From positions 1-56,857 of the forward strand of contig CALFWM010000075.1 of assembly GCA_937928635.1 (NCBI GenBank): a stretch of 56,857 nucleotides of DNA. Direction: 5' to 3'. The first letter of the stretch is position 1. Each line of letters begins with the position of its first letter. Shown here piece by piece: positions 43,552 through 53,153 of the stretch. The notes beneath the pieces were generated by a model that did no database searches, had not been told where the DNA came from, and saw nothing but the letters and a program-made list of their open reading frames with translations. The DNA comes from an uncultured Sulfitobacter sp. Lineage in GTDB: Bacteria; Pseudomonadota; Alphaproteobacteria; Rhodobacterales; Rhodobacteraceae. The position numbers and the translations under genes are program-made.

Positions 43552-43856
43552 CGCTTAGGCGCGCTTTGAAACTGATGACTGTGATGATCGCGGTAGCAAT
43601 ATTGAGTGCGACAACATTTGTTGCCGGTTGGTACTACGGGAATTCAGCTCAGTTTCAGGTGAGCCTAGACATCAGTGCGGTCGGTGATGCTTCCGGCCGC
43701 ATCGCAGCCTACGAGAGCGGTTGGAATGCTCGTGAGGTTGCATCAGCGATTTGCGGAACACGCTCCGATCTGAGTAGCTTCCATCACACATACGCCATTA
43801 ACGGCACCGGACAGCACTTTGCGTTCACGTGCCGTGACAGTGGAAAGGACACCTGA
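43548..43856 (+). CDS. Small exported or membrane-anchored protein (junction cargo 2)
   Basis: The 102-residue protein has one N-terminal hydrophobic segment (MTVMIAVAILSATTFVAGW) that may be an uncleaved anchor or signal. The periplasmic part has two cysteines (SAICGTRSD; FAFTCRDSGKD). The GTG overlaps the mini-gene stop; the TGA overlaps the next mini-gene ATG by one base (TGATG). Similarity to cargo 1 lies in the cysteine spacing and the C-terminal FAF-x-C motif. No function is recognised. Confidence 0.72.
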   Translation: MTLRRALKLMTVMIAVAILSATTFVAGWYYGNSAQFQVSLDISAVGDASGRIAAYESGWNAREVASAICGTRSDLSSFHHTYAINGTGQHFAFTCRDSGKDT

Positions 43857-43954
43857 TGAACCAGGAACTGACAAACGAACGGCTCGTCCCGAGCACCGCT
43901 GTTGACGCCCTCGGCCTCGACATGGAGCTGTTGGACGCGGAGGAAGATGAGTGA
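43856..43954 (+). CDS. Chimeric 32-codon mini-gene: rpoC start fused to rpoB end (copy 2)
   Basis: This has the same length and architecture as the copy at 43453: MNQELTN from rpoC, then an rpoB-like end GLDMELLDAEEDE. By hand count it differs from copy 1 at 13 of 99 bases, both silent and replacement, none disrupting the frame. It keeps GGAGG (43939-43943) 7 bases before the next GTG and the GTGA overlap. Preservation of the frame, ribosome site and overlaps in both copies suggests selection for translational coupling rather than neutral decay. Confidence 0.75.
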   Translation: MNQELTNERLVPSTAVDALGLDMELLDAEEDE

Positions 43955-44331
43955 ACGCGCCACTGATGCATTCGGTGGCTGTTGTGACGGCTGGGGCGAT
44001 GTCTCCAGCCGTGGCCTTACAATGCGCGAAGCCCAGCTTTGTTGAGGTCCACCATGGTGAGCAGAATTTTCATGGTCTTGTTCTTTGCCCGGTCAGTGGC
44101 ATCTACAACAACTATGCGCACAGGGTTCCCGGAATTCTCTGCGATCAAAAGTCGCTAACCGTCGGGGATTGCTTTGACTATGTGGACCATTCTTGTGGGA
44201 CTAACTCAACCCTGCGGTTGACGTCTTTCGAACGAAAGTTTGCGGAGACGGACGCGCATTATAACGAGCCTCTTGGTGGCGTAGAACTCTACGCTTTTGA
44301 GTGCACAGCACCAGGAAAGGACATTCAATGA
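43951..44331 (+). CDS. Small exported cysteine-rich protein (junction cargo 3)
   Basis: The 126-residue product has a weak N-terminal signal (MHSVAVVTAGAMSPAVALQC) and about six cysteines (LCPVSG; ILCDQKS; GDCFDYVDHSCG; FECTAPGKD), so disulphides in the periplasm are likely. The last block, LYAFECTAPGKD, matches the C-terminal motif of cargo 1 and 2. The GTG start overlaps mini-gene 2; the TGA overlaps the ATG of the GSCFA gene (ATGA). No known family is recognised. Confidence 0.72.
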   Translation: MNAPLMHSVAVVTAGAMSPAVALQCAKPSFVEVHHGEQNFHGLVLCPVSGIYNNYAHRVPGILCDQKSLTVGDCFDYVDHSCGTNSTLRLTSFERKFAETDAHYNEPLGGVELYAFECTAPGKDIQ

Positions 44332-45293
44332 ATCTTTCCCCCACATTCAATTCAAAGAATGGGGCAGAGGCGCTGGCGGACACGATGAGAAACAAAATGC
44401 GCAAGTATCCCGACCGGGAAGATGCGCGCTACGATGACTTTCTCATCCTGCCCTCGGTGACGCCGGGCTTTCACATCGGTGCAAATTCATCTGTCTTTAC
44501 CATCGGGTCGTGTTTCGCGCGTAATGTCGAAGAGGCATTGGTCGCCCGGGGCGTTTCCGTGCCCACAGCGCATTTTGACGCGTCTCAGGACAAGATCCCG
44601 GGGCGTGCAAACCGTGTGCTGAACCAGTACAACCCCGGCACCATGCTGCAATGCGTGGAAAACGTCGTTGGCAAACCAACTGAGGGCGGCATCTACGAGG
44701 CGGGCGTCTTGGGCGAGGTTGTTGATTGCCTGTTGTCTACCGGTGGGGCTGCGACCTCCAAAGCGCGCGTTGAAGAACGCCGCGGCGAGATCGCGCAGCT
44801 TTATACCGATGGGCTGGCGGCAGCGGATACCGTGGTCATTACCTTGGGCCTGATCGAAACTTGGCTTGATAAAGAAGCCGGGATTTACCTCAACGAGGCC
44901 CCACCCCCCAAGCTGATCCGATCTAGTCCTGACCAGTTTGAATTCCGCCGTCTGGATGTGGCGGAATGTGATGGGCTGGTTTCAAAAATGGTGGAGCTGC
45001 TCACGCAGGATCGTAAGCGCAACATCGTGCTGACCGTCTCACCCGTGCCCTTACAGGTGACGTTTAGCGGCGGTGATGCGGTGCCTGCCAACGGCTATTC
45101 CAAGGCGGTGCTGCGGGTGGTGGCGGAAAGCGTGGCGAGTAACTTTGATATGGTGGACTATTTCCCCAGCTATGAAAGCGTCACCACAGCCGGTTTCTGC
45201 GGCTTCGGAGAGGACAACGTCCACGTCCGCCCCAAGCTGGTGGAGCGCATCGTCAACTACATGCTTGATCACTATCTGAAGGGGGCAGACTGA
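44328..45293 (+). CDS. GSCFA-domain protein
   Basis: The 321-residue protein carries the family-defining motif FTIGSCFARNVEEAL (near residues 55-69), an SGNH-like hydrolase fold of unproven activity. Conserved late blocks are VITLGLIETW and the Ser-Pro-Val-Pro segment LTVSPVPLQVTF. GSCFA proteins often occur near polysaccharide or capsule genes. The ATG at 44328 has AAAGGA upstream and overlaps cargo 3. The TGA overlaps the next ATG by one base. It is unexpected between rpoB and rpoC. Confidence 0.85.
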   Translation: MNLSPTFNSKNGAEALADTMRNKMRKYPDREDARYDDFLILPSVTPGFHIGANSSVFTIGSCFARNVEEALVARGVSVPTAHFDASQDKIPGRANRVLNQYNPGTMLQCVENVVGKPTEGGIYEAGVLGEVVDCLLSTGGAATSKARVEERRGEIAQLYTDGLAAADTVVITLGLIETWLDKEAGIYLNEAPPPKLIRSSPDQFEFRRLDVAECDGLVSKMVELLTQDRKRNIVLTVSPVPLQVTFSGGDAVPANGYSKAVLRVVAESVASNFDMVDYFPSYESVTTAGFCGFGEDNVHVRPKLVERIVNYMLDHYLKGAD

Positions 45294-45535
45294 TGGATGA
45301 TGAAACCCGCAAAGGATTTGAGGACGTGATCACGCGCCTCGATGCAATTGTCACCCGCCTAGATGAGCAGGACGCTAGTCACGACCGGCTCATGGGGAAA
45401 GTCGATAGGCTCGGCGTAAAGGTCGATCAGTTATCGGTCCTGTCCCGCGCAGGAGAAGAAGCCATGACATCACTCGATGCGCTCTCGCGCCGCGTCGCAA
45501 AGCTTGAAGCCGCCCAGCGCGGCAAAGATCAATAG
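45293..45535 (+). CDS. Small coiled-coil protein
   Basis: The 80-residue protein has heptad-like spacing (ITRLDAIVTRLDEQDASHDRL and MGKVDRLGVKVDQLSVL), predicting a helical coiled coil without membrane segments. The start overlaps the GSCFA stop (TGATG). rpoC follows after 11 bases with an AGGAG site. It may oligomerise or be a partner of the GSCFA protein; function is unknown. Confidence 0.75.
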   Translation: MDDETRKGFEDVITRLDAIVTRLDEQDASHDRLMGKVDRLGVKVDQLSVLSRAGEEAMTSLDALSRRVAKLEAAQRGKDQ

Positions 45536-45546
45536 GAGTTCCCTTT

Positions 45547-48500
45547 ATGAACCAGGAACTGACAAACAACCCGTTTAACCCGCTTACGCCACCCAAGGTG
45601 TTTGACGAAATCAAGGTCTCTCTGGCCTCACCAGAGCGGATCCTGAGCTGGTCCTTTGGTGAGATCAAAAAGCCCGAAACCATCAACTACCGGACGTTCA
45701 AGCCAGAGCGTGACGGGTTGTTCTGCGCGCGTATCTTTGGCCCGATCAAAGATTACGAATGTCTGTGCGGTAAGTACAAGCGCATGAAGTATCGCGGCGT
45801 TGTCTGCGAAAAATGTGGTGTCGAAGTCACGTTGCAAAAGGTGCGCCGTGAGCGGATGGGCCATATTGAGCTGGCCAGCCCCGTTGCGCACATCTGGTTC
45901 CTGAAATCCCTGCCGTCGCGGATTGGTCTCATGCTCGACATGACCCTGCGTGATCTGGAGCGGGTTTTGTACTTTGAAAACTACGTGGTGATTGAGCCTG
46001 GTCTGACGGACCTCACCTACGGTCAAATGATGACCGAAGAAGAGTACATGGACGCCCAAGATGCCTATGGCATGGACGCCTTCACCGCCAACATCGGTGC
46101 GGAAGCGATCCGCGAAATGCTCTCTATGATTGATCTGGAGCAAGAGGCCGAAACCCTGCGCGCTGACCTCAAAGAGGCCACAGGCGAACTCAAGCCCAAA
46201 AAGATCATCAAACGCCTCAAGGTGGTTGAGAGCTTCCTTGAATCCGGCAACCGCCCGGAGTGGATGGTGCTGACCGTGATCCCCGTGATCCCGCCGGAAC
46301 TGCGCCCGCTGGTGCCTCTGGATGGGGGCCGTTTTGCGACCTCTGACCTCAACGATCTTTATCGTCGTGTGATCAACCGGAACAACCGTTTGAAGCGTCT
46401 GATCGAACTGCGCGCGCCTGACATCATCGTCCGCAATGAAAAGCGGATGTTGCAGGAGTCTGTGGATGCGCTGTTTGACAATGGCCGTCGTGGTCGTGTG
46501 ATCACCGGTGCCAACAAGCGTCCGCTGAAATCGCTGTCCGACATGCTGAAGGGTAAACAGGGTCGTTTCCGCCAGAACCTTTTGGGCAAACGCGTGGACT
46601 TCTCTGGTCGTTCGGTGATTGTGACGGGGCCGGAACTGAAGCTGCATCAATGTGGCCTGCCGAAAAAGATGGCGTTGGAGCTGTTCAAACCGTTCATCTA
46701 TTCGCGGCTTGAAGCCAAAGGTCTGTCTTCCACAGTGAAGCAAGCCAAGAAACTGGTCGAAAAAGAACGCCCCGAAGTGTGGGACATCCTAGATGAGGTG
46801 ATCCGCGAACACCCTGTTATGTTGAACCGTGCGCCTACCTTGCACCGTCTGGGCATTCAGGCTTTTGAGCCTGTGTTGATAGAGGGCAAAGCGATCCAGC
46901 TGCACCCGCTGGTCTGTTCCGCCTTTAACGCTGACTTTGACGGGGATCAGATGGCCGTGCACGTGCCGCTGAGCTTGGAGGCACAGCTTGAAGCGCGTGT
47001 TCTCATGATGTCCACCAACAACGTTCTGTCCCCTGCGAACGGTGCGCCGATCATCGTGCCGTCACAGGATATGATCCTTGGCCTCTATTACACCACGCTT
47101 GAGCGTGAGGGGATGACCGGCGAAGGCAAAGTCTTTGGCACCGTGGATGAGGTTCAGCATGCACTGGACGCAGGCGAAGTGCACCTGCACTCCAAGATCA
47201 TCGCGCGGATCAAACAAATCGACGAGGAAGGCAACGAAGTGCTGGTGCGCTTTGACACCACGCCGGGTCGTGTGCGTCTGGGCGCGCTGTTGCCGCTCAA
47301 TGCCAAGGCACCGTTCAGCCTCGTCAACCGTCTGCTGCGCAAGAAAGAAGTGCAGCAGGTGATTGATACGGTCTACCGGTATTGTGGCCAGAAAGAATCC
47401 GTTATCTTCTGTGACCAGATCATGACCATGGGTTTCCGTGAGGCGTTCAGGGCCGGTATCTCGTTTGGTAAAGACGACATGCTGATCCCTGACACCAAAT
47501 GGCCGCTGGTGGAGGACACGCGAGAGCAGGTGAAGGACTTTGAACAACAGTACATGGACGGCCTGATCACTCAGGGCGAAAAGTACAACAAAGTGGTTGA
47601 TGCCTGGTCCAAGTGTAACGACAAGGTCACCGACGCGATGATGGGGTCGATCTCTGCTGAAAAGCGGGATGAGAACGGCGCTGAAATGGAGCCGAACTCG
47701 GTTTACATGATGGCCCACTCCGGTGCGCGTGGTTCTGTGACGCAGATGAAACAGCTGGGCGGGATGCGTGGTCTGATGGCCAAGCCGAACGGCGACATCA
47801 TCGAAACACCGATCATCTCCAACTTTAAGGAAGGTCTGACCGTTCTGGAGTATTTCAACTCCACACACGGTGCCCGTAAGGGTCTGTCAGACACCGCCTT
47901 GAAGACAGCGAACTCCGGGTATCTGACCCGTCGTCTGGTGGACGTCGCGCAGGATTGTATCGTTCGCATGCACGATTGTGGGACTGAAACGGCGATCACC
48001 GCATCCGCAGCAGTCAACGACGGCGAGGTTGTGTCCTCACTGGCCGAACGCCTGTTGGGCCGTGTGCCAGCCGACGATATCGTCCGTCCCGGCACGGATG
48101 AAGTGCTGGCCAAAGCGGGCGTCATCATTGACGAACGTGCGGCTGATCTGATCGACGACTCTGCGGTACAATCCGCACGCATCCGTTCGCCGCTGACCTG
48201 TGACGCCGAAGAAGGCGTGTGTGCCATGTGCTACGGTCGTGACCTTGCCCGCGGTACGCTGGTTAACCAGGGTGAGGCTGTCGGCATCATTGCCGCCCAG
48301 TCCATCGGTGAACCAGGCACACAGCTGACGATGCGGACCTTCCACATCGGCGGCGTTGCGCAGGGTGGTCAGCAGTCCTTCCTTGAGGCCTCTCACGAGG
48401 GCAAGGTGACGTTTGAAAACGCGCAGACCCTTGAGAACGCCAATGGCGAGATCATGGTGATGGGCCGCAACATGAAGCTGATCATCGCAGGCGAAGACGG

Positions 48501-49794
48501 TGAAGAACGTGCCAGCCACAAGGTTGGGTATGGTTCCAAACTGTTTGTCAAAGACGGGCAAGACATCGTGCGCGGCGACAAGCTGTTTGAGTGGGATCCC
48601 TACACACTGCCGATTATTGCTGAGAAATCAGGTCTGACCAAGTTTGTCGATCTGGTCTCCGGTATCGCCGTTAAGGACGAAACCGATGACGCGACAGGCA
48701 TGACCCAGAAGATCGTGATCGACTGGCGTGCGGCACCTAAAGGCAATGAACTGAAACCAGAAGTCATTCTGGTTGATGGGGACGGCGAACCTGTGCGCAA
48801 CGACGCGGGCAATCCAGTGACCTATCCGATGTCTGTGGATGCGATCCTGTCCGTTGAGGATGGCACCGACATTCAGGCGGGTGACGTCATCGCACGTATC
48901 CCGCGCGAAGGTGCCAAGACCAAAGACATCACCGGTGGTCTGCCACGGGTTGCGGAACTCTTTGAGGCACGTCGCCCCAAAGACCACGCGATCATCGCAG
49001 AGATCGACGGCTATGTGCGCTTTGGCAAGGACTACAAAAACAAACGCCGTATCGCGATTGAGTCCTCCGAAGACAGTGACGTGAAGGTCGAATACATGGT
49101 GCCCAAGGGCAAGCACATCCCGGTTGCCGAAGGCGATTTTGTGCAAAAGGGTGATTACATCATGGACGGCAATCCAGCGCCGCATGACATCCTTGCCATT
49201 ATGGGTGTTGAGGCTCTGGCCGACTACATGATCGACGAAGTGCAGGACGTCTATCGTCTGCAGGGTGTGAAGATTAACGACAAACACATCGAAGTCATCG
49301 TGCGCCAGATGCTGCAAAAGTGGGAGATCCAGGAATCCGGGGATACCACGCTGCTGAAGGGCGAACATGTCGACAAGCAGGAGTTTGAACACGCCAACGA
49401 AAAGGCGCTGTCAAAAGGTGGGCGTCCTGCCAAGGGTGAGCCGATCCTGCTTGGGATCACCAAGGCGTCCTTGCAGACACGCTCGTTTATCTCTGCGGCG
49501 TCCTTCCAGGAAACCACGCGCGTGCTGACCGAAGCCTCGGTTCAGGGCAAGCGGGATAAACTGGTTGGTCTCAAGGAAAACGTGATCGTGGGTCGTTTGA
49601 TCCCGGCCGGGACCGGTGGGGCCACCCAAGCGATGCGCAAAGTGGCGACAGACCGCGACAATGTCGTGATTGAGGCGCGCCGCGAGGAAGCTGAAGAAGC
49701 CGCCCGTTTGGCCGCACCCGAGGCATCTGCGGACGATATTGTGGGTGGCGACGTGTTTGACACGATCATCACCAACGACGAGAGCCGCGAATAA
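45547..49794 (+). CDS. rpoC: RNA polymerase beta-prime subunit
   Basis: The 1415-residue catalytic subunit is intact. The N-terminal zinc site is CLCGKYKRMKYRGVVCEKCG, the catalytic Mg triad is NADFDGDQMAVH, and the second zinc site is around CDAEEGVCAMCYGRDL. Its first seven codons are the template of the mini-genes at 43453 and 43856. It normally follows rpoB directly; here 2.45 kb separates them, but all intervening genes are on the same strand and overlap, so cotranscription with rpoB is likely. Confidence 0.98.
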   Translation: MNQELTNNPFNPLTPPKVFDEIKVSLASPERILSWSFGEIKKPETINYRTFKPERDGLFCARIFGPIKDYECLCGKYKRMKYRGVVCEKCGVEVTLQKVRRERMGHIELASPVAHIWFLKSLPSRIGLMLDMTLRDLERVLYFENYVVIEPGLTDLTYGQMMTEEEYMDAQDAYGMDAFTANIGAEAIREMLSMIDLEQEAETLRADLKEATGELKPKKIIKRLKVVESFLESGNRPEWMVLTVIPVIPPELRPLVPLDGGRFATSDLNDLYRRVINRNNRLKRLIELRAPDIIVRNEKRMLQESVDALFDNGRRGRVITGANKRPLKSLSDMLKGKQGRFRQNLLGKRVDFSGRSVIVTGPELKLHQCGLPKKMALELFKPFIYSRLEAKGLSSTVKQAKKLVEKERPEVWDILDEVIREHPVMLNRAPTLHRLGIQAFEPVLIEGKAIQLHPLVCSAFNADFDGDQMAVHVPLSLEAQLEARVLMMSTNNVLSPANGAPIIVPSQDMILGLYYTTLEREGMTGEGKVFGTVDEVQHALDAGEVHLHSKIIARIKQIDEEGNEVLVRFDTTPGRVRLGALLPLNAKAPFSLVNRLLRKKEVQQVIDTVYRYCGQKESVIFCDQIMTMGFREAFRAGISFGKDDMLIPDTKWPLVEDTREQVKDFEQQYMDGLITQGEKYNKVVDAWSKCNDKVTDAMMGSISAEKRDENGAEMEPNSVYMMAHSGARGSVTQMKQLGGMRGLMAKPNGDIIETPIISNFKEGLTVLEYFNSTHGARKGLSDTALKTANSGYLTRRLVDVAQDCIVRMHDCGTETAITASAAVNDGEVVSSLAERLLGRVPADDIVRPGTDEVLAKAGVIIDERAADLIDDSAVQSARIRSPLTCDAEEGVCAMCYGRDLARGTLVNQGEAVGIIAAQSIGEPGTQLTMRTFHIGGVAQGGQQSFLEASHEGKVTFENAQTLENANGEIMVMGRNMKLIIAGEDGEERASHKVGYGSKLFVKDGQDIVRGDKLFEWDPYTLPIIAEKSGLTKFVDLVSGIAVKDETDDATGMTQKIVIDWRAAPKGNELKPEVILVDGDGEPVRNDAGNPVTYPMSVDAILSVEDGTDIQAGDVIARIPREGAKTKDITGGLPRVAELFEARRPKDHAIIAEIDGYVRFGKDYKNKRRIAIESSEDSDVKVEYMVPKGKHIPVAEGDFVQKGDYIMDGNPAPHDILAIMGVEALADYMIDEVQDVYRLQGVKINDKHIEVIVRQMLQKWEIQESGDTTLLKGEHVDKQEFEHANEKALSKGGRPAKGEPILLGITKASLQTRSFISAASFQETTRVLTEASVQGKRDKLVGLKENVIVGRLIPAGTGGATQAMRKVATDRDNVVIEARREEAEEAARLAAPEASADDIVGGDVFDTIITNDESRE

Positions 49795-49820
49795 GTCGCA
49801 AGTTCAGCGATGAAAACATC

Positions 49821-49858
49821 AAACCCCCGCATCCATTTGGATGTGGGGGTTTTCTTTT
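49821..49858 (+). terminator. Terminator after rpoC
   Basis: A 14-base arm ending GCATCC (49821-49834) pairs with GGATGTGGGGGTTT (one G-U) around ATTT, and is followed by a T-rich tract, 27 bases after the stop. Confidence 0.9.
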
Positions 49859-49906
49859 GCGGATGTCTGAGAAACACTGTCGCCATGGCCGCAAGGGGAG
49901 GGACCG

Positions 49907-50749
49907 GTGCCGCACGCCACAGATGAAGCACCCGCCTTTAAATTGCAGATCAAGGCCCTGATCCGGTTTTCCTATCTTGCTGAGGGTGGCTTTGCCATTT
50001 CAGAACAGGGCGAAGACTCCGCGCGCGCCGCACTTTATGACCCGGACCGGCTGAACCGACGGTTTGCCCTGTTTGAGGCGCTGACCCTGCGGTCGCTTCG
50101 GCTGCAAACCAATCAGGATTTCCGCGTTGGCGTGTTGATTGGTAAGGATTTTCCGGGGGCCGCCGCGCGCCGGCTTGCGCTTTTGTTGGCCGATGTGCCG
50201 CAGGCCCAGATCATCCGCTTGCCCCGCATGGTGCATTATCGCGCCACCCGCATCGCGTTTGAAAAAATGGGTGACGATCCGGCGGCGACCCACACCGCCA
50301 CCCTGCGTCTGGATGACGATGACGCGCTTCACAAATCATGGATCGACCGGATCACGCAGCTGGCCCCGGGGTTGGCCGCCGCGCGGTGGCACGACGCGCC
50401 GATTGTCGTGGCGGCGAACCGGGGGCTTTATTTTGATACCAGGAACACTCAGGACCCGGTCAGTGAATGGTTTGAAAAAATGCCCATCAGTGCCGGCACA
50501 ACCCTGATCACGCCGCGCAAGATCTGGGAAAACGTCTTTTTGCGCAATCATCGCCGGCTGGCAGAGTTTTATGATTGCTACTCCGACGTCTCGACACCGA
50601 TGTTTCTAAGGTCCGTGCATCTGGACAACGACTCTCACGCGCGCCCATCCGGCCATCAGGGCAGGTTGACGACAGAAGAAATTGAGGAGGTGTTGCGGGA
50701 TGGGTTTGGGCTGAGTTTTGATGACCTGAGGCAGATCAATGTCGCCTAA
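49907..50749 (+). CDS. Putative rhamnosyltransferase-family glycosyltransferase (first)
   Basis: The 280-residue cytosolic protein resembles the putative rhamnosyl-transferase family. It has an N-terminal IRFSYLAEGGF strand, RRFALFEALTLRSLRLQTNQDF and a DxD-type metal motif RLDDDDALH near residue 147. It begins at a GTG with GGGAGGGA before it. Its end overlaps the start of the DMT gene by 11 bases. A related enzyme lies convergently at 51591. Donor and acceptor are unknown. Confidence 0.78.
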   Translation: MPHATDEAPAFKLQIKALIRFSYLAEGGFAISEQGEDSARAALYDPDRLNRRFALFEALTLRSLRLQTNQDFRVGVLIGKDFPGAAARRLALLLADVPQAQIIRLPRMVHYRATRIAFEKMGDDPAATHTATLRLDDDDALHKSWIDRITQLAPGLAAARWHDAPIVVAANRGLYFDTRNTQDPVSEWFEKMPISAGTTLITPRKIWENVFLRNHRRLAEFYDCYSDVSTPMFLRSVHLDNDSHARPSGHQGRLTTEEIEEVLRDGFGLSFDDLRQINVA

Positions 50750-51602
50750 CATGATTGGCGCGCTGCTGATGATGGCCTCCATGGCCTGTTTCACGCTGAA
50801 CGACAGCTTGATCAAGCTCACTGCTGGGGCGATCCCGCTGTTCCAATTGTTGTTCTTGCGCGGGGTGGTGACCTCAATCCTGATTATCGCGCTGCGGGGG
50901 CGGTTGGGTGTTATGCACTTTAACATTGCGCCGCGCGATTGGGCGCTGATTGGCCTGCGCACGGGCGCTGAGGTTCTGACCGCCTATTTCTTTCTCTCTG
51001 CCTTGCTGAACATGCCTTTGGCCAATGTCACCGCGATTTTACAGGTGCTGCCGCTCAGCGTCACACTGGCCTCTGCTGTGTTCCTGCGGGAGGCCGTGGG
51101 GTGGCAACGCATGGCGGCGATCGGCATCGGGTTCATCGGCGTATTACTGATCGTCAAACCGGGGGCGGATGGGTTTAACATCTGGTCCATCTACGCCTTG
51201 GTCGCGATGTTTTTCATCACCGCGCGTGATTTGATCACGCGGCAATTGTCGCCCGATGTGCCCTCCATGACTGTCACTTTGGTTACGGCCTTGGCCGTGA
51301 TGGGGGCGGCGGGGCTGGCCTCACTGACGCAACCATGGGTCGGGGTGAGTATCCCGCAGGCCAGTCTGATCGCGGGGTCAGCACTGTTCATTCTGGGGGG
51401 GTATTACTTTTCCATTCAGGTGATGCGCGCAGCTGATGTGAGTTTTACAGCGCCTTTTCGCTACACCGGGCTGATCTGGGCGCTGTTGATTGGCTATCTG
51501 GTGTTTGACCACTGGCCTGACCAGATGACCCTGGCGGGTGCCTGCATTGTGGTGGCAACGGGGCTGTTCACGCTTTACCGCGAGCGCCGGTTACGCGGCT
51601 GA
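50739..51602 (+). CDS. EamA/DMT-family membrane transporter
   Basis: The 287-residue inner-membrane protein has about ten membrane segments in two EamA repeats. It starts NMIGALLMMASMACFTLNDS and has DLITRQLSPDVPSM between the repeats. It ends FTLYRERRLRG. It overlaps the preceding glycosyltransferase gene, so the two are coupled, and its 3' end overlaps the convergent second glycosyltransferase by 12 bases. Substrate unknown. Confidence 0.88.
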   Translation: MSPNMIGALLMMASMACFTLNDSLIKLTAGAIPLFQLLFLRGVVTSILIIALRGRLGVMHFNIAPRDWALIGLRTGAEVLTAYFFLSALLNMPLANVTAILQVLPLSVTLASAVFLREAVGWQRMAAIGIGFIGVLLIVKPGADGFNIWSIYALVAMFFITARDLITRQLSPDVPSMTVTLVTALAVMGAAGLASLTQPWVGVSIPQASLIAGSALFILGGYYFSIQVMRAADVSFTAPFRYTGLIWALLIGYLVFDHWPDQMTLAGACIVVATGLFTLYRERRLRG

Positions 51603-52397
51603 GAACACGGCACGCACATGATCGGCATCAATGGCAAACCGGTCGCGAAACAAGGCCTCTTGCGCGGCGGTCAAGGGCTCAACGGGCATCGATCTGACGT
51701 CTTTCTGGCGGGAGTCGTTTGAGCCATTGTGGCTGCGCACAAACATCGCCTCATCCGAAAAACTAAAGGCGGGCATGAAACGGGGCAGGCGCTCATGGGC
51801 GAAATTCATGATGGTCATCTTGCAATTGCCCTTGATGTACATGCCCAGTGCCGCGACGTAGAACTGGCGATAAAGCGGCGTGGCGTTGATGCCCTCGCGG
51901 CCAAATTCCGCGACATATCCCCGGTTCCAGTCAAAAGCGACAGTGCGGTGCCCGCGCAGCAGGGGTCTGGCGTGTTTGGCTGTACTGCGCAGCTTTTCGA
52001 TGAAATCGACCGAAATGGCATCGTCATCGTCATAGCGAAATTGCAGGCAGGGTTCGGTCGGGTCGATACGGGCCTCGTTCAGGATTTCCTTCATCACCTC
52101 GCGCTGATTGCGCGGTGGTTCCTTGTGGATCAGCAGTTGGGGAATGTCCTCAATCAGGGCGGCGAGGCGGCGTGCGTAATGGGACGGGAATTGGTCCCCA
52201 ATGACAATGATCACATTGAATTTCGGATCGGTTTGCGCCCGCAGACAGGGCAATGCCACGGTTTCGAACAAACGAAAGCGTTCTTCCAGCCGTTTTTCGG
52301 CGTAAAGATAGGCAATGCGCTCTTGGATGGTGTCATGGGCCACTTGAAAGCCACCTAGGGCGGGATAGGAAAACCGGCACAGACCGATGGCTTGCAT
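51591..52397 (-). CDS. Putative rhamnosyltransferase-family glycosyltransferase (second)
   Basis: The 268-residue relative of the gene at 49907 has the same layout: CRFSYPALGGF start, RFRLFETVALPCLRAQTDPKF, metal motif FRYDDDDAISVDF near residue 124, and AFDWNRGY. It runs against the DMT gene and ends overlapping it. The two enzymes probably modify surface glycans, but their order and linkage cannot be read. Confidence 0.78.
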   Translation of the reverse strand: MQAIGLCRFSYPALGGFQVAHDTIQERIAYLYAEKRLEERFRLFETVALPCLRAQTDPKFNVIIVIGDQFPSHYARRLAALIEDIPQLLIHKEPPRNQREVMKEILNEARIDPTEPCLQFRYDDDDAISVDFIEKLRSTAKHARPLLRGHRTVAFDWNRGYVAEFGREGINATPLYRQFYVAALGMYIKGNCKMTIMNFAHERLPRFMPAFSFSDEAMFVRSHNGSNDSRQKDVRSMPVEPLTAAQEALFRDRFAIDADHVRAVFSAA

Positions 52398-52781
52398 GAG
52401 GAGAGTCTTTCGAACTGGTACATCTTATAGGTGCAAGAGTGATCGGATCCTGTGGAGGGGGCAAGAAAAAAATCCTGTGATAGCCTCTGGGGGGCTGCCC
52501 GGCGTGTTGCAATTGCCACCCCTGTTGACACCTATGGGGCAAGGGCCTATACGCCGCACATCCAGTCCTTGGGGGATTCCCGCAGGTCTGAAATCATATC
52601 TGAAGTGGTCACGATCCGACCTATTGCTGGTCCGATCCTCTGTAGCCTCACCGCCATGTTCACCTCGGTACGGGAACATCGCGGTATGTTTGTTTTGCGC
52701 CCGCGTAAAACGCACGAATTCTAAACCGCATCAGGGTGCGCCCTGGCGCATCCATATTGAGCTAAAACGGGGAAATCCTGA
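52398..52781. other. Promoter and leader region of the str operon
   Basis: These 384 bases separate the divergent glycosyltransferase and rpsL. No gene is convincing. A 9-bp hairpin GGGTGCGCC/GGCGCATCC (one G-U; 52734-52753) lies 28 bases before the rpsL start and could be a translational operator; S7 represses str operons in other bacteria, though at a different site. Promoter boxes were not assigned. Confidence 0.45.
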
Positions 52782-53153
52782 ATGCCAACGATCCAGCAGC
52801 TGATCCGCAAGCCGCGTCAGCCAAAACGCAAAACAAGCAAATCCCAGCACCTGGAGCAGTGCCCGCAAAAGCGCGGCGTGTGCACACGTGTTTATACCAC
52901 CACACCCAAAAAGCCGAACTCGGCGATGCGTAAGGTTGCCAAGGTGCGCCTGACCAACGGGTTTGAGGTGATTTCCTATATCCCGGGTGAAAGCCACAAC
53001 CTGCAGGAACACTCCGTTGTTCTGATCCGTGGCGGCCGTGTGAAAGACCTTCCCGGTGTGCGCTACCACATTCTGCGCGGTGTTCTGGATACGCAAGGCG
53101 TCAAGGACCGGAAGCAGCGCCGTTCCAAGTACGGTGCCAAGCGTCCCAAGTAA
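52782..53153 (+). CDS. rpsL: Ribosomal protein S12
   Basis: The 123-residue S12 sits in the decoding centre of the 30S subunit. The streptomycin-resistance positions in TTPKKPNSA and GRVKDLPGVRYH appear wild-type. Its TAA overlaps the ATG of the following exported-protein gene (TAATG), an unusual coupling in a str operon. Confidence 0.98.
   Translation: MPTIQQLIRKPRQPKRKTSKSQHLEQCPQKRGVCTRVYTTTPKKPNSAMRKVAKVRLTNGFEVISYIPGESHNLQEHSVVLIRGGRVKDLPGVRYHILRGVLDTQGVKDRKQRRSKYGAKRPK

Noticed and set aside
43453..45567. The recurring rpoC-start segments as a CRISPR-like or insertion-sequence repeat.
   Set aside because: The copies are coding, gene-spaced, in frame and match the ends of rpoB and rpoC; there are no short uniform spacers or transposase genes.
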